Source: an uncultured Pseudomonadales bacterium (GTDB lineage: Bacteria; Pseudomonadota; Gammaproteobacteria; Pseudomonadales; Azotimanducaceae). From it: a stretch of DNA of 54,399 bases. The stretch is taken from assembly GCA_905182095.1 (NCBI GenBank), contig CAJJAQ010000009.1, positions 1 through 54,399 of the forward strand. The letters are read 5' to 3'. The notes beneath the pieces are model-generated. The model searched no databases. It had not been told where the DNA came from and saw nothing but the letters and a program-made list of their open reading frames with translations. Of the stretch, positions 8,064 through 17,094 are shown one piece after another (within the stretch, counting starts at the first letter, position 1; the number at the start of each line of letters is the position of its first letter). The position numbers were made by a program, and so were the translations under genes.

Positions 8064-10049
8064 TTAGCGCAAAGAGTTGGGGCGTAAGAATTTGCCAACT
8101 AACCCACGGTTATCAAGCATATTACTGCTGTCTTGAAAGCGCCCCGGTAGTTGCTTGATTAAATTTTGTTGCCTAAGTGGGCTAATGCCTGCGGGTAGTT
8201 CTGGGCAGGTGCCAGGTGCGGTTCGATAGGCTAAGGCCGCGGCAAATAACGCTTCATTTTCGTTGCCCAAGAGCTGAGAAAAGTCATCTTCTACGCTGCA
8301 TCCTGGTATAGCAACGCCCTCTACAACATTGAGGTTTTGTGGTGAAAAACCGTCAGGATAATCGCCAAAACCGACAGCATTGACACCCTGAAATTGGGTG
8401 GAAAAGTACGTGGTGCCACAGTTTTCTCTGGGGTAGAAGCCATAGGGTTTGCCGCAGGTAGTGGTGCCAATTTGTACCACTTCAACATTGATGCCACGCA
8501 GCCCGTTAATGATGGATTCTGATGCAGAACATGTACCTTTGCCGGTCAGTACAAACACCCGGTTCAATCCCAAAGTAGGTAGGTCTGTCCCGGCGGTCAG
8601 GGTTAACCCAACGGTTTTTTCTTCAAACAGGGCGGGTTGTAAAGCGGCGCGGCTCACCGGATTGATGTTGGGGTACTTGTCATTGAAGGTTAGCGATTCA
8701 AACACTTGGTTGCGTGCGTTGGGGCCAGCGATCATATAGGCGAGTTGGTTGGCAACGATCAAATAGCCGCCGCCGTTATAGCGCAGGTCTAGCACGAGGT
8801 CGTTAATATTTGCGGCAGCTAAGTCTGTGATCGCGTCGAATAATTCTTCTTCCGCTGTAGCGATGTGATCGTTAAATTGTAAATAGCCCACTGGACCGCT
8901 TGGCGTCGCCACCACCTTATATAACGGTACTGGCTCAACAGTGATGGCTGAAGTAGTCATGGAAATCGTTCGGGTGCTGGCTGCGCCTAGATCTCGAATT
9001 TCGAATTCATGGGTTTCGCCGGCATTAGAAGGGAATAAGGCGCTGTTTAGCGTTGCCGTATCTGTACCTAATTCGATATCCACGCCATCTGCGCTGATGA
9101 TCTGCGCGCCTCTACTGAGATTTATTGACGCGCTGGAAGCAGAAGTATTGGCCTCAACGAAGGATACGACTACGGATCTAGGACGAGTGGAACTTAGCAA
9201 AACGAAATTAGCTCCGTAGCCAACGGTTGCTCCGGAGGAAGTAAAACTATTCCATTCCTCGGTATCGATAGAGAAATGGAAGCGATCTCTGTCTGCGCCA
9301 GATGGGGTTTTGGCAAAAGTCCGCATTAGATCAAAATAGTCCTCCACATCCTGGCTGGAGTCTGCATTAGTCAGTGGATTTACGTCTTCGATTTCCTCAT
9401 ACCAGAGATATTGATCATTGCTCCAAGACCTTAGAAAATTGTTCTCGTCGGCAAATGTACCTTGAAGATCAGGGTAGGGGATATTTGAACTAGGGTCTGT
9501 GCCTGTTCTGGGCTCACCGCAAAGATTGGCAAAATTTCTAGCAGGAGCAAAAGCTGCACCATTGGTCACTGCAATATTCATAGCCAGCGTCGATGCCGCG
9601 GTGCCATCAGATGCTTGCACGATTATTTGATACATGTTGTCAGCGTTGGCGTCTTGCGGGTTGTTGAAGTTCGGTGCACTTCTAAATGACACAGATCCAC
9701 CATTGGTGATGCTGAGCATGGCGGCATCAACGCCAAGAAGATTAAATGCAATATTTTGCCCTTGGGCATCTGTGGCAACAATGGTGGTCACGGCCGTGGT
9801 GCCTGTTGGGATAGATAAGACGCCAGGATTGACAATGGTTGGCGCTGTATTGAAAGGGGTTGCGCTTGCTTGGTTGCCACCGCCACCACCACCGCAAGCT
9901 ATCAGGCTCAGAGCAAGGGCCACCATTATTACTGGTCTTAAGCGAAAACCTTGCCGAGGGCATATCTGCGAAGTATTTGGCAGGTTTGACGAAAAGGCAT
10001 TCAGAACTGCCTGCAAAGGGCCTAGTGCTAATAAATCTAATCTGTGCAT
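8064..10049 (-). CDS. Lipoprotein S41-family (C-terminal processing) peptidase
   Basis: A 661-residue secreted serine peptidase. A signal sequence ends in the lipobox LSLIAC (Cys52) followed by a run of six Gly. Next come a cadherin-like/Ig-like segment (~residues 60-165), an S41 N-terminal region, a PDZ-like part (GAQIISADGVDIELG) and the S41 catalytic domain: DLRYNGGG, the nucleophile Ser in GTCSASESIINGL and the general-base Lys in CGKPYGFYP, the Ser-Lys dyad of CtpA-type peptidases. I chose the ATG at 10049 because AGGAAAA lies seven bases upstream. A later ATG at 9926 would give a very short signal peptide. It probably acts at the outer membrane or cell surface. Confidence 0.85.
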   Translation of the reverse strand: MHRLDLLALGPLQAVLNAFSSNLPNTSQICPRQGFRLRPVIMVALALSLIACGGGGGGNQASATPFNTAPTIVNPGVLSIPTGTTAVTTIVATDAQGQNIAFNLLGVDAAMLSITNGGSVSFRSAPNFNNPQDANADNMYQIIVQASDGTAASTLAMNIAVTNGAAFAPARNFANLCGEPRTGTDPSSNIPYPDLQGTFADENNFLRSWSNDQYLWYEEIEDVNPLTNADSSQDVEDYFDLMRTFAKTPSGADRDRFHFSIDTEEWNSFTSSGATVGYGANFVLLSSTRPRSVVVSFVEANTSASSASINLSRGAQIISADGVDIELGTDTATLNSALFPSNAGETHEFEIRDLGAASTRTISMTTSAITVEPVPLYKVVATPSGPVGYLQFNDHIATAEEELFDAITDLAAANINDLVLDLRYNGGGYLIVANQLAYMIAGPNARNQVFESLTFNDKYPNINPVSRAALQPALFEEKTVGLTLTAGTDLPTLGLNRVFVLTGKGTCSASESIINGLRGINVEVVQIGTTTCGKPYGFYPRENCGTTYFSTQFQGVNAVGFGDYPDGFSPQNLNVVEGVAIPGCSVEDDFSQLLGNENEALFAAALAYRTAPGTCPELPAGISPLRQQNLIKQLPGRFQDSSNMLDNRGLVGKFLRPNSLR

Positions 10050-10286
10050 GGCGCATTTTCCTGCCCTGAGGCTAGGCGTTAGGAAGTTCCTATTCTGAAC
10101 CCTCGGAGCATATTTGCAATCTAACAGCGGCCTTGAGCAAATAGTGAGTTGAATGAGTAACTCAACTGGAGATATCAAAGTTGTAGGACGTCGGTTTTTC
10201 GCTATTTTTTTTGCAACAGGCCATACATCTTGTGCTAACCCTCAATGTATCGGTAAATTGGGTTACTGGATAAGAGGAGACGGGTT

Positions 10287-11231
10287 ATGCAAGAGCACAT
10301 TACTGAACTACAAAAATACGCTGTGCAACCAGATTTAGAAAAGTTATATAAGGCAGTAGCTGGTGCCACGCAAGGAGAGCGCCAAGCTCAGGCCATTGTT
10401 TGCGGCGCCATGATTTGGTCTGCTTTTGCTTCACCAGCCGGCATTCCATTGGTCTTTGACGTCATTGCCGATGCTCAATTGGGTAAGCCGATGCCACACA
10501 ATAATTGTAATGCTCCTTGTACACCCTTGCCCGACGAGTTTTGGCGCGCATTTGTGGCCACGGTGGAAGGCCCTGAAGGGGGTTATGATGCAACTTCGAT
10601 CACAGTAACGGTTGCCGCTCTAGCTGGAGTACTTGACGCAAATTATAGCGGGTTGTCGGAAGCTGCTGCCATTGCACACCCTGGTGCAGATTCGCCAACT
10701 GAGAAAACGGTGCCGCCTTTGCTGGCTTTAGCTACCCTAGAGGCGTTACCCCTAGGCAGTCTGGGTCGTGACTTATATAGTATGTGGGTAGACAATGGCT
10801 TCGATCCTGAAGTACTTGATAGACAAGCTATTGGGCTAGAACAAATGAGCCCGGCTTTGCGCTATCTAAATACGAGGATTTTGCAGATGCATGATGTCTG
10901 GCACTTAGTGGGTGGATATCAGACCACTAGTTTGCACGAAATAGCGATCTCGTCTTTTCAGCTGGCTCAGTTTGGACATAATTACTCAGCCATGTTTTTG
11001 GCCACGGGAGCCACCATGAGTCATGTGCGCACACCCCAAGGTTTTGGTTTGTTAATGCAAAACTTGGCCGAGTCATGGCTGCATGGGCGAGAAGCGCCGT
11101 CGTTTATGGCGATTGAGTGGGAAGAGCACTGGCATAAAGATATTCAGACAGTGCGAAGCGAGTTAGCAATCAAAGCTTTTAAAGGAAGTTTTCCGCCAGA
11201 TTTACTCGAGCAGTTGGCTGCGGTTGCCTAA
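10287..11231 (+). CDS. Coq4-like protein with an extra N-terminal domain
   Basis: A 314-residue protein. Residues ~185-290 match the Coq4 family and contain the full metal-site motif HDxxH-x11-E (His202, Asp203, His206, Glu218) within HDVWHLVGGYQTTSLHE. Eukaryotic Coq4 works in ubiquinone biosynthesis at the C1 decarboxylation/hydroxylation step of the ring; bacterial homologues are poorly characterised. The first ~150 residues, rich in Ala and Gly, are not recognised. A strong AGGAG lies upstream of the ATG. It is followed 42 bases later by the YgjP-like gene. A role in quinone metabolism is inferred from family only. Confidence 0.75.
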   Translation: MQEHITELQKYAVQPDLEKLYKAVAGATQGERQAQAIVCGAMIWSAFASPAGIPLVFDVIADAQLGKPMPHNNCNAPCTPLPDEFWRAFVATVEGPEGGYDATSITVTVAALAGVLDANYSGLSEAAAIAHPGADSPTEKTVPPLLALATLEALPLGSLGRDLYSMWVDNGFDPEVLDRQAIGLEQMSPALRYLNTRILQMHDVWHLVGGYQTTSLHEIAISSFQLAQFGHNYSAMFLATGATMSHVRTPQGFGLLMQNLAESWLHGREAPSFMAIEWEEHWHKDIQTVRSELAIKAFKGSFPPDLLEQLAAVA

Positions 11232-11273
11232 TCTGCCTGCCATTAGAACCCTGATAATTAGCGAGTTAGCGTA

Positions 11274-11978
11274 ATGCCCGAAGTTCTGTCTTTTAGACAT
11301 TTTGAAGTCACTGTGATTCGCTCGGCTCGTCGGCGGAGTGCCACCATAAAGGTGGATCAATCGGGTGTGTCTTTCAGAGTGCCGAATGACATAGACCATC
11401 ATAAGATTATCGAACTGGTCGAAAAGAAAACCTCGTGGATCCGCAAAAAGCTTGAATATGCAGCTTCTCTGGCGGTTCGCCCTGAGCTGACTTTCCAAGA
11501 TGGCGATCAAATACCCGTTCTAGGAAAGCCCCATAGTCTAAAATTATTGCTCGGTAGCGAGCCTCATGTGGAGCAAATGGGTGACCAGATACAGGTCACC
11601 CTAGCCGCGCAAAGATCGTTTGGTTCGTTGCACGTAAGGACATTGCTTGAGCGTTGGCTCATAGATGAGGCAGCAATATTACTGGCACAGCGTTTGGATT
11701 ATTTTGCACCCATAGTCGGCGTGCGTCCCGCCGGTATGCAGGTTAAAGCGTATAAGGCCCGTTGGGGTAGCTGTAGGATGGATGGGCAAATTCAATTCAA
11801 CTGGCGGCTTATTCATGGGCCAGCGGATATTATAGATTATGTGGTGGTGCATGAGTTGTGCCATATTCTCGAACACAACCATAGTCCAGCTTACTGGTCC
11901 CAAGTAGAGCGCGTAATGCCCGATTACAAAATTAGACGTAAGTGGCTTGCAGAAAACGGCGCCGCTTTGACCATGTGA
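11274..11978 (+). CDS. YgjP-like M48/DUF45 family zinc metallohydrolase
   Basis: A 234-residue protein with the zinc motif HELCH (193-197) followed by HNHSPAYW, and the upstream signature RWGSCRMDGQIQFNWRL of the YgjP/DUF45 (SprT/WLM-related) family. These proteins are predicted metal-dependent peptidases or hydrolases of the cytoplasm; no substrate is established here. It follows the Coq4-like gene with 42 bases between, so the two may be co-transcribed. Its TGA stop lies inside the first unit of the tandem repeat that follows. Confidence 0.88.
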   Translation: MPEVLSFRHFEVTVIRSARRRSATIKVDQSGVSFRVPNDIDHHKIIELVEKKTSWIRKKLEYAASLAVRPELTFQDGDQIPVLGKPHSLKLLLGSEPHVEQMGDQIQVTLAAQRSFGSLHVRTLLERWLIDEAAILLAQRLDYFAPIVGVRPAGMQVKAYKARWGSCRMDGQIQFNWRLIHGPADIIDYVVVHELCHILEHNHSPAYWSQVERVMPDYKIRRKWLAENGAALTM

Positions 11979-12051
11979 CCTAGCTATGTGATCTAGCTAT
12001 GTGATCTAGCTATGTAATCTAGCTATGTAATCTAGATAGGCGATCTAGCTC
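11974..12051. repeat. Six 13-bp tandem repeats overlapping the stop codon of the YgjP-like gene
   Basis: Units are TGTGATCTAGCTA with drift: starts at 11974, 11987, 12000, 12013, 12026 and 12039. The two central units are identical and the outer ones diverge, as expected of slippage followed by decay. CTAG occurs once in each unit. The array overlaps the stop of the upstream gene and ends about 50 bases before the GNAT start. Confidence 0.9.
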
Positions 12052-12101
12052 ATTGAAAATTTTTCCAAGCGAAAACAACAATAACATTAAGGCTTATACA
12101 A

Positions 12102-12701
12102 ATGATTGAAAATGCACCTTTAGTAACCTCCGTAGCTGTAGATCAGCGTAACGTGGCGCTAAGTACTATAATTGCAGCTTTTACTGCGGACCCATTGGTT
12201 CGTTGGATTTTCCCCCAAGCTGATGTTTATCTGACCCATGCTGCACAGGTATACGATAATTTTGGTGGTGCTGCTTTTGCTGCAGGTACTGCGTTCGAAA
12301 TAAATAATTATGCTGGTGTTGCACTGTGGGTTCCACCTAGTGAGGACGATCATGCGGAAGACGATGCCGTAATGTCTGAGCTACTGGTGCAAACGGTTGC
12401 CGCAGAACGTATGGAAGAAGTTGGTACAGTCTTAGGCGAAATGGACGCATACCATCCCACCGAGCCTTGTTGGTATTTACCATTGATTGGCGTAGATCCC
12501 TGCCATCAAGGCCGCGGATTAGGTGCCCAATTAATGAAGCATGCTTTGGCGAAATGTGATGAAGCAGGTTTGCCCGCATATTTAGAATCTTCAAACCCAG
12601 CGAATATTTCGCTGTATGAGCGTCATGGGTTCGAAACAATGGGTAAAATTCAAACGGCAACTTCGCCAGCCGTACACCCAATGTATAGAGCTGCCCGCTA
12701 A
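12102..12701 (+). CDS. GNAT-family N-acetyltransferase
   Basis: A 199-residue acyltransferase that would use acetyl-CoA to modify an unknown amine. The acetyl-CoA loop is visible as LIGVDPCHQGRGLGAQLMKHAL, with the Q/RxxGxG/A signature, and the C-terminal strand-helix NPANISLYERHGFE is typical of the fold. Position 12102 is the first ATG after the repeat array. Neighbours do not suggest a substrate. Confidence 0.88.
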   Translation: MIENAPLVTSVAVDQRNVALSTIIAAFTADPLVRWIFPQADVYLTHAAQVYDNFGGAAFAAGTAFEINNYAGVALWVPPSEDDHAEDDAVMSELLVQTVAAERMEEVGTVLGEMDAYHPTEPCWYLPLIGVDPCHQGRGLGAQLMKHALAKCDEAGLPAYLESSNPANISLYERHGFETMGKIQTATSPAVHPMYRAAR

Positions 12702-12882
12702 CACCAAAGTGCAGTGTTAAGTTGAGAACACTGGGTGCTAAAATGGCAGCCAGTGGAGCCTTTTTCGAAGCGCCGAGCCGGCACCCAGTTGTCGAGTTAA
12801 CCTAACCGGGAACTCGGGTGTCCAACCGAAATAGCATGTTTGTAGATCCAGAAGCTTGGCGACGGCTTAGTAGCAATGCTTG

Positions 12883-13074
12883 TTACTGTGGAAGTTGTGA
12901 GTCCACCAGCGTTCTCAACAAATGAATATCAATGGGCAGTACATTGCCGCTTTCTAGGTTGAAATCACCCAATTCAAGTATTTGATGCACGCCGCTGGCA
13001 AGGGCAGTTGTGGTGGCTGCCATAGCGCCGAAAAAAGTAGGAATATTATTCTTCGCATTAGAACATCCGTACTT
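12883..13074 (-). pseudogene. Possible C-terminal gene remnant
   Basis: A minus-strand frame is open for 63 codons ending at a TAA (12883-12885). Its translation has a protein-like composition (for example NIPTFFGAMAATTTALASG and later LPIDIHLLRTLVDSQ) but is bounded upstream by a stop. A 45-residue product from an internal ATG is possible. I do not recognise the family. It could be the end of a gene whose front was lost, or a chance frame. It occupies most of the 450-base gap between the GNAT and DUF1993 genes; the rest of that gap (12702-12882) shows nothing clear. Confidence 0.35.
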
Positions 13075-13084
13075 TTAAGAAATA

Positions 13085-13113
13085 GATTGCTGGCAGAAGG
13101 ATGCCCAGCAATC
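13085..13113 (-). terminator. Hairpin terminator downstream of the DUF1993 gene
   Basis: Perfect 9-bp inverted repeat GATTGCTGG (13085-13093) / CCAGCAATC (13105-13113) with an 11-base loop. On the minus strand it lies 38 bases after the DUF1993 stop and is followed by TATTTCTT, a moderate T-tract. Confidence 0.65.
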
Positions 13114-13151
13114 ATAAGGCAGGTTGAAAGGGCGGAAGTCTCCTCTAGAAG

Positions 13152-13673
13152 CTAGACACCGATACGCATCTGTCCCAAAAAGTTCATCTTGCCGAGAGGT
13201 GCACCCTGCATGCGTAAAATGTCATAGGCAGTGGTGGCATGGAAATATAAGTTGGGCAGGGCAAAAGATTGAATGAAGTTCTCACAGGTAAAAGGGATTT
13301 CTGTTTTGCCCATTTTGAACACAACGGTACCGCCGCTAAGCTCGTTAATGCTTGCTGGGTCGAGGGCTTTAAGTGCATCAAAGGTTTGCTGTGTTAATGC
13401 CATCAGGCCAGCGTAGTCCATTTGTTCGTAGCCACTAGGCGGTCCAAACTCGCCGTTCTGGAGGCCTTTGATAGCTCCCCAAGATTGGTGTGTGACGCAA
13501 ACAACCTGAAAGTGAAAGCCGGCCATATCCGGGTGCAGTGTGTTCGCGACAACGTCGTCTAGATTAATGTTGTTGTCAGCACAATACTGCTGGCCAACTT
13601 GCATAAACCCCACTGTCGCCTCCGCCATTTGCAGAAAGGACCCAACACTTAAATCATATAAAGACGTAGACAT
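13152..13673 (-). CDS. DUF1993 family protein
   Basis: A 173-residue soluble protein of the DUF1993 family, which has a DinB-like four-helix fold in related members. Recognisable parts are the ETTG-like C-terminal region FALPNLYFHATTAYDILRMQG and the ending GKMNFLG. The ATG at 13673 has GGAG at a good distance; the frame extends four codons further upstream to a weaker start. No enzymatic role is established for the family. It is transcribed divergently from the amidohydrolase gene at 13808. Confidence 0.85.
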   Translation of the reverse strand: MSTSLYDLSVGSFLQMAEATVGFMQVGQQYCADNNINLDDVVANTLHPDMAGFHFQVVCVTHQSWGAIKGLQNGEFGPPSGYEQMDYAGLMALTQQTFDALKALDPASINELSGGTVVFKMGKTEIPFTCENFIQSFALPNLYFHATTAYDILRMQGAPLGKMNFLGQMRIGV

Positions 13674-13807
13674 AACAAACTCCAATTATTTTCTCCAAGA
13701 TTAGCAGCATATTGATGGTTCGTAGCACGCTTTAGCAAAGATTTTTTGATGGCCGGCATGATGGGCTTTTATGTCATGATGTTGGTCAAATCTATGGGGG
13801 TGAAAGG

Positions 13808-15556
13808 ATGAGAAATTACACATTGGCGGTCCTGATCACGGCGGTATTCGCTATCTCTGGTGCAGTATTTGGCGCCGAGCCTTCCCAGGCTTTGGCTAAT
13901 GAGCCTGCGAAAAGGGATTTAATGGATGCGGATGTGGCGTTCTACGGCGACAATATTCTGACTTTTGCTGAGCAGCCTTCCACAGTCAATTTTGTCGCTA
14001 TCAAAGGTGAAAAAATTGTTTTTGTTGGTTTGCGTAAAAATTGGCGAGGCAATGTTGAACGCATTGTGGCGCTCAAAGACAAGGCGCTGCTGCCAGGCTT
14101 TATTGATGCTCATGGACATATTTCCTTTCATGCTCGGGTAGCGAGTTTGGCCAATGTGGCGTCACCGCCTGTTGGTCCGGCTAAAGATATTGCCGGTGTA
14201 GTCCAAGAGCTAAAAAACTATGCAGATAGCAAAAAGTTGGCCAAGGGCCAGTGGATTATTGGCATGGGTTACGACGACTCATTGCTCACTGAGCAGCGTC
14301 ATCCAACGAGAGACGATTTAGATCTAGTGTCCAATACCCACCCTATTATGTTGATGCATGTTTCAGGGCATTTGGCGGCTGTGAATTCTAAAGCGTTAGA
14401 AATTACGAACATTAATGCGGCATCTAAAGATCCAGCCGGTGGCGTGATCAGACGTTATGTGGGCACAACCAAGCCCAATGGCGTGTTAGAAGAGTCTGCG
14501 ACTTATGCGGTGAGAAAATACATGGCCGCCAGCAATAAACCCTTTGAAGAGATTCATCGTGGCGTTTTAGATTATGCGCGCTATGGCATCACCACGGCTC
14601 AGGACGGTGCAGCCTCAATTCAAGGCGTACAATTACTACAAGCTTCGGCAGCTTACAGAAAGTTTCCCATCGATGTGGTGGCGTACCAAATTGCCAACGA
14701 GCGCTACCTTAATGAGGCAGATTTGGCTTTGCCCGTTCTTGCACCATACGAGAATGGTTTCCGCGTTGGCGGCGTGAAAATGGTTTTGGATGGATCCCCT
14801 CAGGGCAAAACAGCCTACTTAACGAAGCCCTACGAAGTGCAACCACACGGGCAATCCGCCGACTATCGCGGTTATCCCATTATGCCCGCAGCATCGGTGG
14901 ATGCGCTGTTTAACAAATTCATTAGCGCCGATATCCCGTTCCTAGCTCACGCCAATGGCGACGCTGCTGCGGATTTGTTTATTCAAGCGCTTGCTAAAAG
15001 CTTGGAAGGTAAGAAGCCGAAGGATCACCGAAGCGTTATGATTCATGCCCAAACCGTACGTGATGATCAGTTAGATAGCATGGCAGCAATGAATGTAATC
15101 CCTTCCTATTTTTCTGCGCATACTTTTTACTGGGGTGATTGGCATAGAGATTCTGTGCTCGGTTTAGAGCGCGGTAGCCGCATAAGCCCCACGGCTAGTA
15201 GCTTAGCAAAAGGCATTACCTTTACGGTGCACAATGATGCACCCATTGTACCGCCGGATGTAATGCGTTTGGTATGGGCAACTAGCAATAGGCTTACACG
15301 TAGTGGTCAAGTGTTAGGCCCCGATGAGCGTATATCCGTGGAGGATGCTTTGAAAGCCGTGACGGTGAATGCCGCGTATCAATACTTTGAGGAAGACCGC
15401 AAAGGCTCCATTGAGGTGGGTAAGCAGGCAGACTTTGTGTTGCTGTCAGCAAACCCTCTGAATATTCAAAGAGAAGATTTGCTGAACATCAAAGTGTTGC
15501 AAACTATCGCTCGTGGCGTGACGGTATTTTCTGCAGAAAATGCGCTGCCCGAGTAA
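13808..15556 (+). CDS. Exported amidohydrolase family 3 metal-dependent hydrolase
   Basis: A 582-residue protein with a signal peptide (MRNYTLAVLITAVFAISGAVFGA) and an amidohydrolase barrel: the metal-binding DAHGH after LLPGFI, HVSGHLAAVNS, and the C-terminal QADFVLLSANPL strand. YtcJ-like members hydrolyse amides or related bonds of unknown substrates. It is followed after 63 bases by an AGCS amino-acid/sodium symporter, so release of an amino acid or amine followed by uptake is plausible. The substrate is unknown. Confidence 0.88.
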   Translation: MRNYTLAVLITAVFAISGAVFGAEPSQALANEPAKRDLMDADVAFYGDNILTFAEQPSTVNFVAIKGEKIVFVGLRKNWRGNVERIVALKDKALLPGFIDAHGHISFHARVASLANVASPPVGPAKDIAGVVQELKNYADSKKLAKGQWIIGMGYDDSLLTEQRHPTRDDLDLVSNTHPIMLMHVSGHLAAVNSKALEITNINAASKDPAGGVIRRYVGTTKPNGVLEESATYAVRKYMAASNKPFEEIHRGVLDYARYGITTAQDGAASIQGVQLLQASAAYRKFPIDVVAYQIANERYLNEADLALPVLAPYENGFRVGGVKMVLDGSPQGKTAYLTKPYEVQPHGQSADYRGYPIMPAASVDALFNKFISADIPFLAHANGDAAADLFIQALAKSLEGKKPKDHRSVMIHAQTVRDDQLDSMAAMNVIPSYFSAHTFYWGDWHRDSVLGLERGSRISPTASSLAKGITFTVHNDAPIVPPDVMRLVWATSNRLTRSGQVLGPDERISVEDALKAVTVNAAYQYFEEDRKGSIEVGKQADFVLLSANPLNIQREDLLNIKVLQTIARGVTVFSAENALPE

Positions 15557-15619
15557 TTTAGTAGTATCTAACCAAGATCAAATTTGATCGAAACTAACAA
15601 GATTAAGAGAGCGCATTGT

Positions 15620-17044
15620 ATGCTGAATTTTCTAGAGACTGCCATGGCTGCTTTGGCCGCAGGTCTTACCTCCGTTGTGTTTTTTAAGGTTGAATTTCTT
15701 GGTGTGGGCGTGCCACTCATCGTACTGTGGCTAGTTACAGGCGCTGTCTTTTGCACTGTCTACTTTAATTTTATCAATATCCGCGGCTTTGCTACGGCAA
15801 TAAAATTGCTTACTCAAAAGCCAAAATATAAAGATGGGGTGGTGGGTGAGATCACGCATTTCCAAGCATTGACCACAGCGGTGTCGGGCACTGTGGGTAT
15901 TGGTAATATTGCCGGAGTAGCTGTGGCCATATCGCTGGGCGGCGCAGGTGCTGCGTTTTGGTTGGCTGTCGCTGGCTTCTTAGGTATGTCGACAAAATTT
16001 TGCGAATGTACCCTGAGCACTTTGTATCGACAAAGCCGCAGTGATGCCACCGTGGCAGGTGGGCCCATGTTCTATCTGCAAGAAGGCTTGGCGCGCATAG
16101 GGCGTCCTAAATTAGGAAATGCCATGGCCAAGTTCTACGCGCTATGTATGGTTATTGGCTGCTTTGGCATTGGCAACATGTTTCAGTCTAACCAAGCCGC
16201 GGTCATTCTCACGTCGCAGCTCGGCGAATCCAATTTTGCCTATTCTAATGTTTTAGTGGGTCTTGTTATGGCTGTGGCTATTGGTCTGGTCATTATCGGC
16301 GGCCTAAAAAGTATTGCTTCTGTGACCTCGCGCTTGGTGCCGATGATGTTGGTTGTCTATTTGGCACTGGTGATTATTGTGTTGGGCTTGAATTACTCCC
16401 TTGTGGACGATGCCTTTGCACTGATATTCAGCGAAGCGTTTACCGCTAACGGTGTGAGTGGTGGTGTTATAGGCGCCATGATTATTGGTTTTCAGCGCGC
16501 CGTGTTTTCTAATGAAGCGGGTTTGGGTTCAGCAGGTATTGCTCATGCTGCGGCAAAAACAGACGAGCCAGTGACTCAAGGTATGGTGGCGCTACTAGAG
16601 CCATTTATTGATTCTGTAGTGGTTTGCACCATGACTGCATTGGTTATCGTTATTTTGGTGATTCTTCCGGGTGAGGCCACTAACGGCATTAGCGGTATAG
16701 AGATGTCGATTCGCGCTTTTGATACAGCTATACCTGGCTCATCTCCCTTGCTGGCAATTATTGCCACGCTGTTTGCCTTCTCCACCATGTTGGCTTGGTC
16801 ATATTATGGTTTGATTGCTTTGGAGTACTTGGTTGGGCGTTCTGAGTTGTCGAGCATGATCTTTAGACTTACGTTTCTATTTTTCATCGTGGTTGGCAGC
16901 GCTATTAACTTGCAGTCGGTTATCGACATATCTGATGCGCTGGTATTTCTAATATCTATTCCAAATTTGATTGGTCTATATTTGTTGGCGCCAGAAGTTA
17001 AGCGTGAGTTGATAGCGTTTCAGCAACGGTACGCAAATAGCTGA
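15620..17044 (+). CDS. Sodium:alanine/glycine symporter (AGCS family)
   Basis: A 474-residue inner-membrane transporter with about eleven hydrophobic segments. Family signatures are TTAVSGTVGIGNIAGVA, AVAGFLGMSTKFCECTL with the preceding Gly-rich helix, and the FQRAVFSNEAGLGSAGIAH block. I chose the ATG at 15620, which has AAGAGAG upstream, over the TTG at 15584. It follows the exported amidohydrolase on the same strand, which suggests uptake of a product of that enzyme. The usual substrates, alanine, glycine or related amino acids, are known for the family and not shown here. Confidence 0.9.
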   Translation: MLNFLETAMAALAAGLTSVVFFKVEFLGVGVPLIVLWLVTGAVFCTVYFNFINIRGFATAIKLLTQKPKYKDGVVGEITHFQALTTAVSGTVGIGNIAGVAVAISLGGAGAAFWLAVAGFLGMSTKFCECTLSTLYRQSRSDATVAGGPMFYLQEGLARIGRPKLGNAMAKFYALCMVIGCFGIGNMFQSNQAAVILTSQLGESNFAYSNVLVGLVMAVAIGLVIIGGLKSIASVTSRLVPMMLVVYLALVIIVLGLNYSLVDDAFALIFSEAFTANGVSGGVIGAMIIGFQRAVFSNEAGLGSAGIAHAAAKTDEPVTQGMVALLEPFIDSVVVCTMTALVIVILVILPGEATNGISGIEMSIRAFDTAIPGSSPLLAIIATLFAFSTMLAWSYYGLIALEYLVGRSELSSMIFRLTFLFFIVVGSAINLQSVIDISDALVFLISIPNLIGLYLLAPEVKRELIAFQQRYANS

Positions 17045-17094
17045 TGCAACCGCGTGGCTGAACAAGATAGAGATAAAATTTCCGGGGAGGCAGG

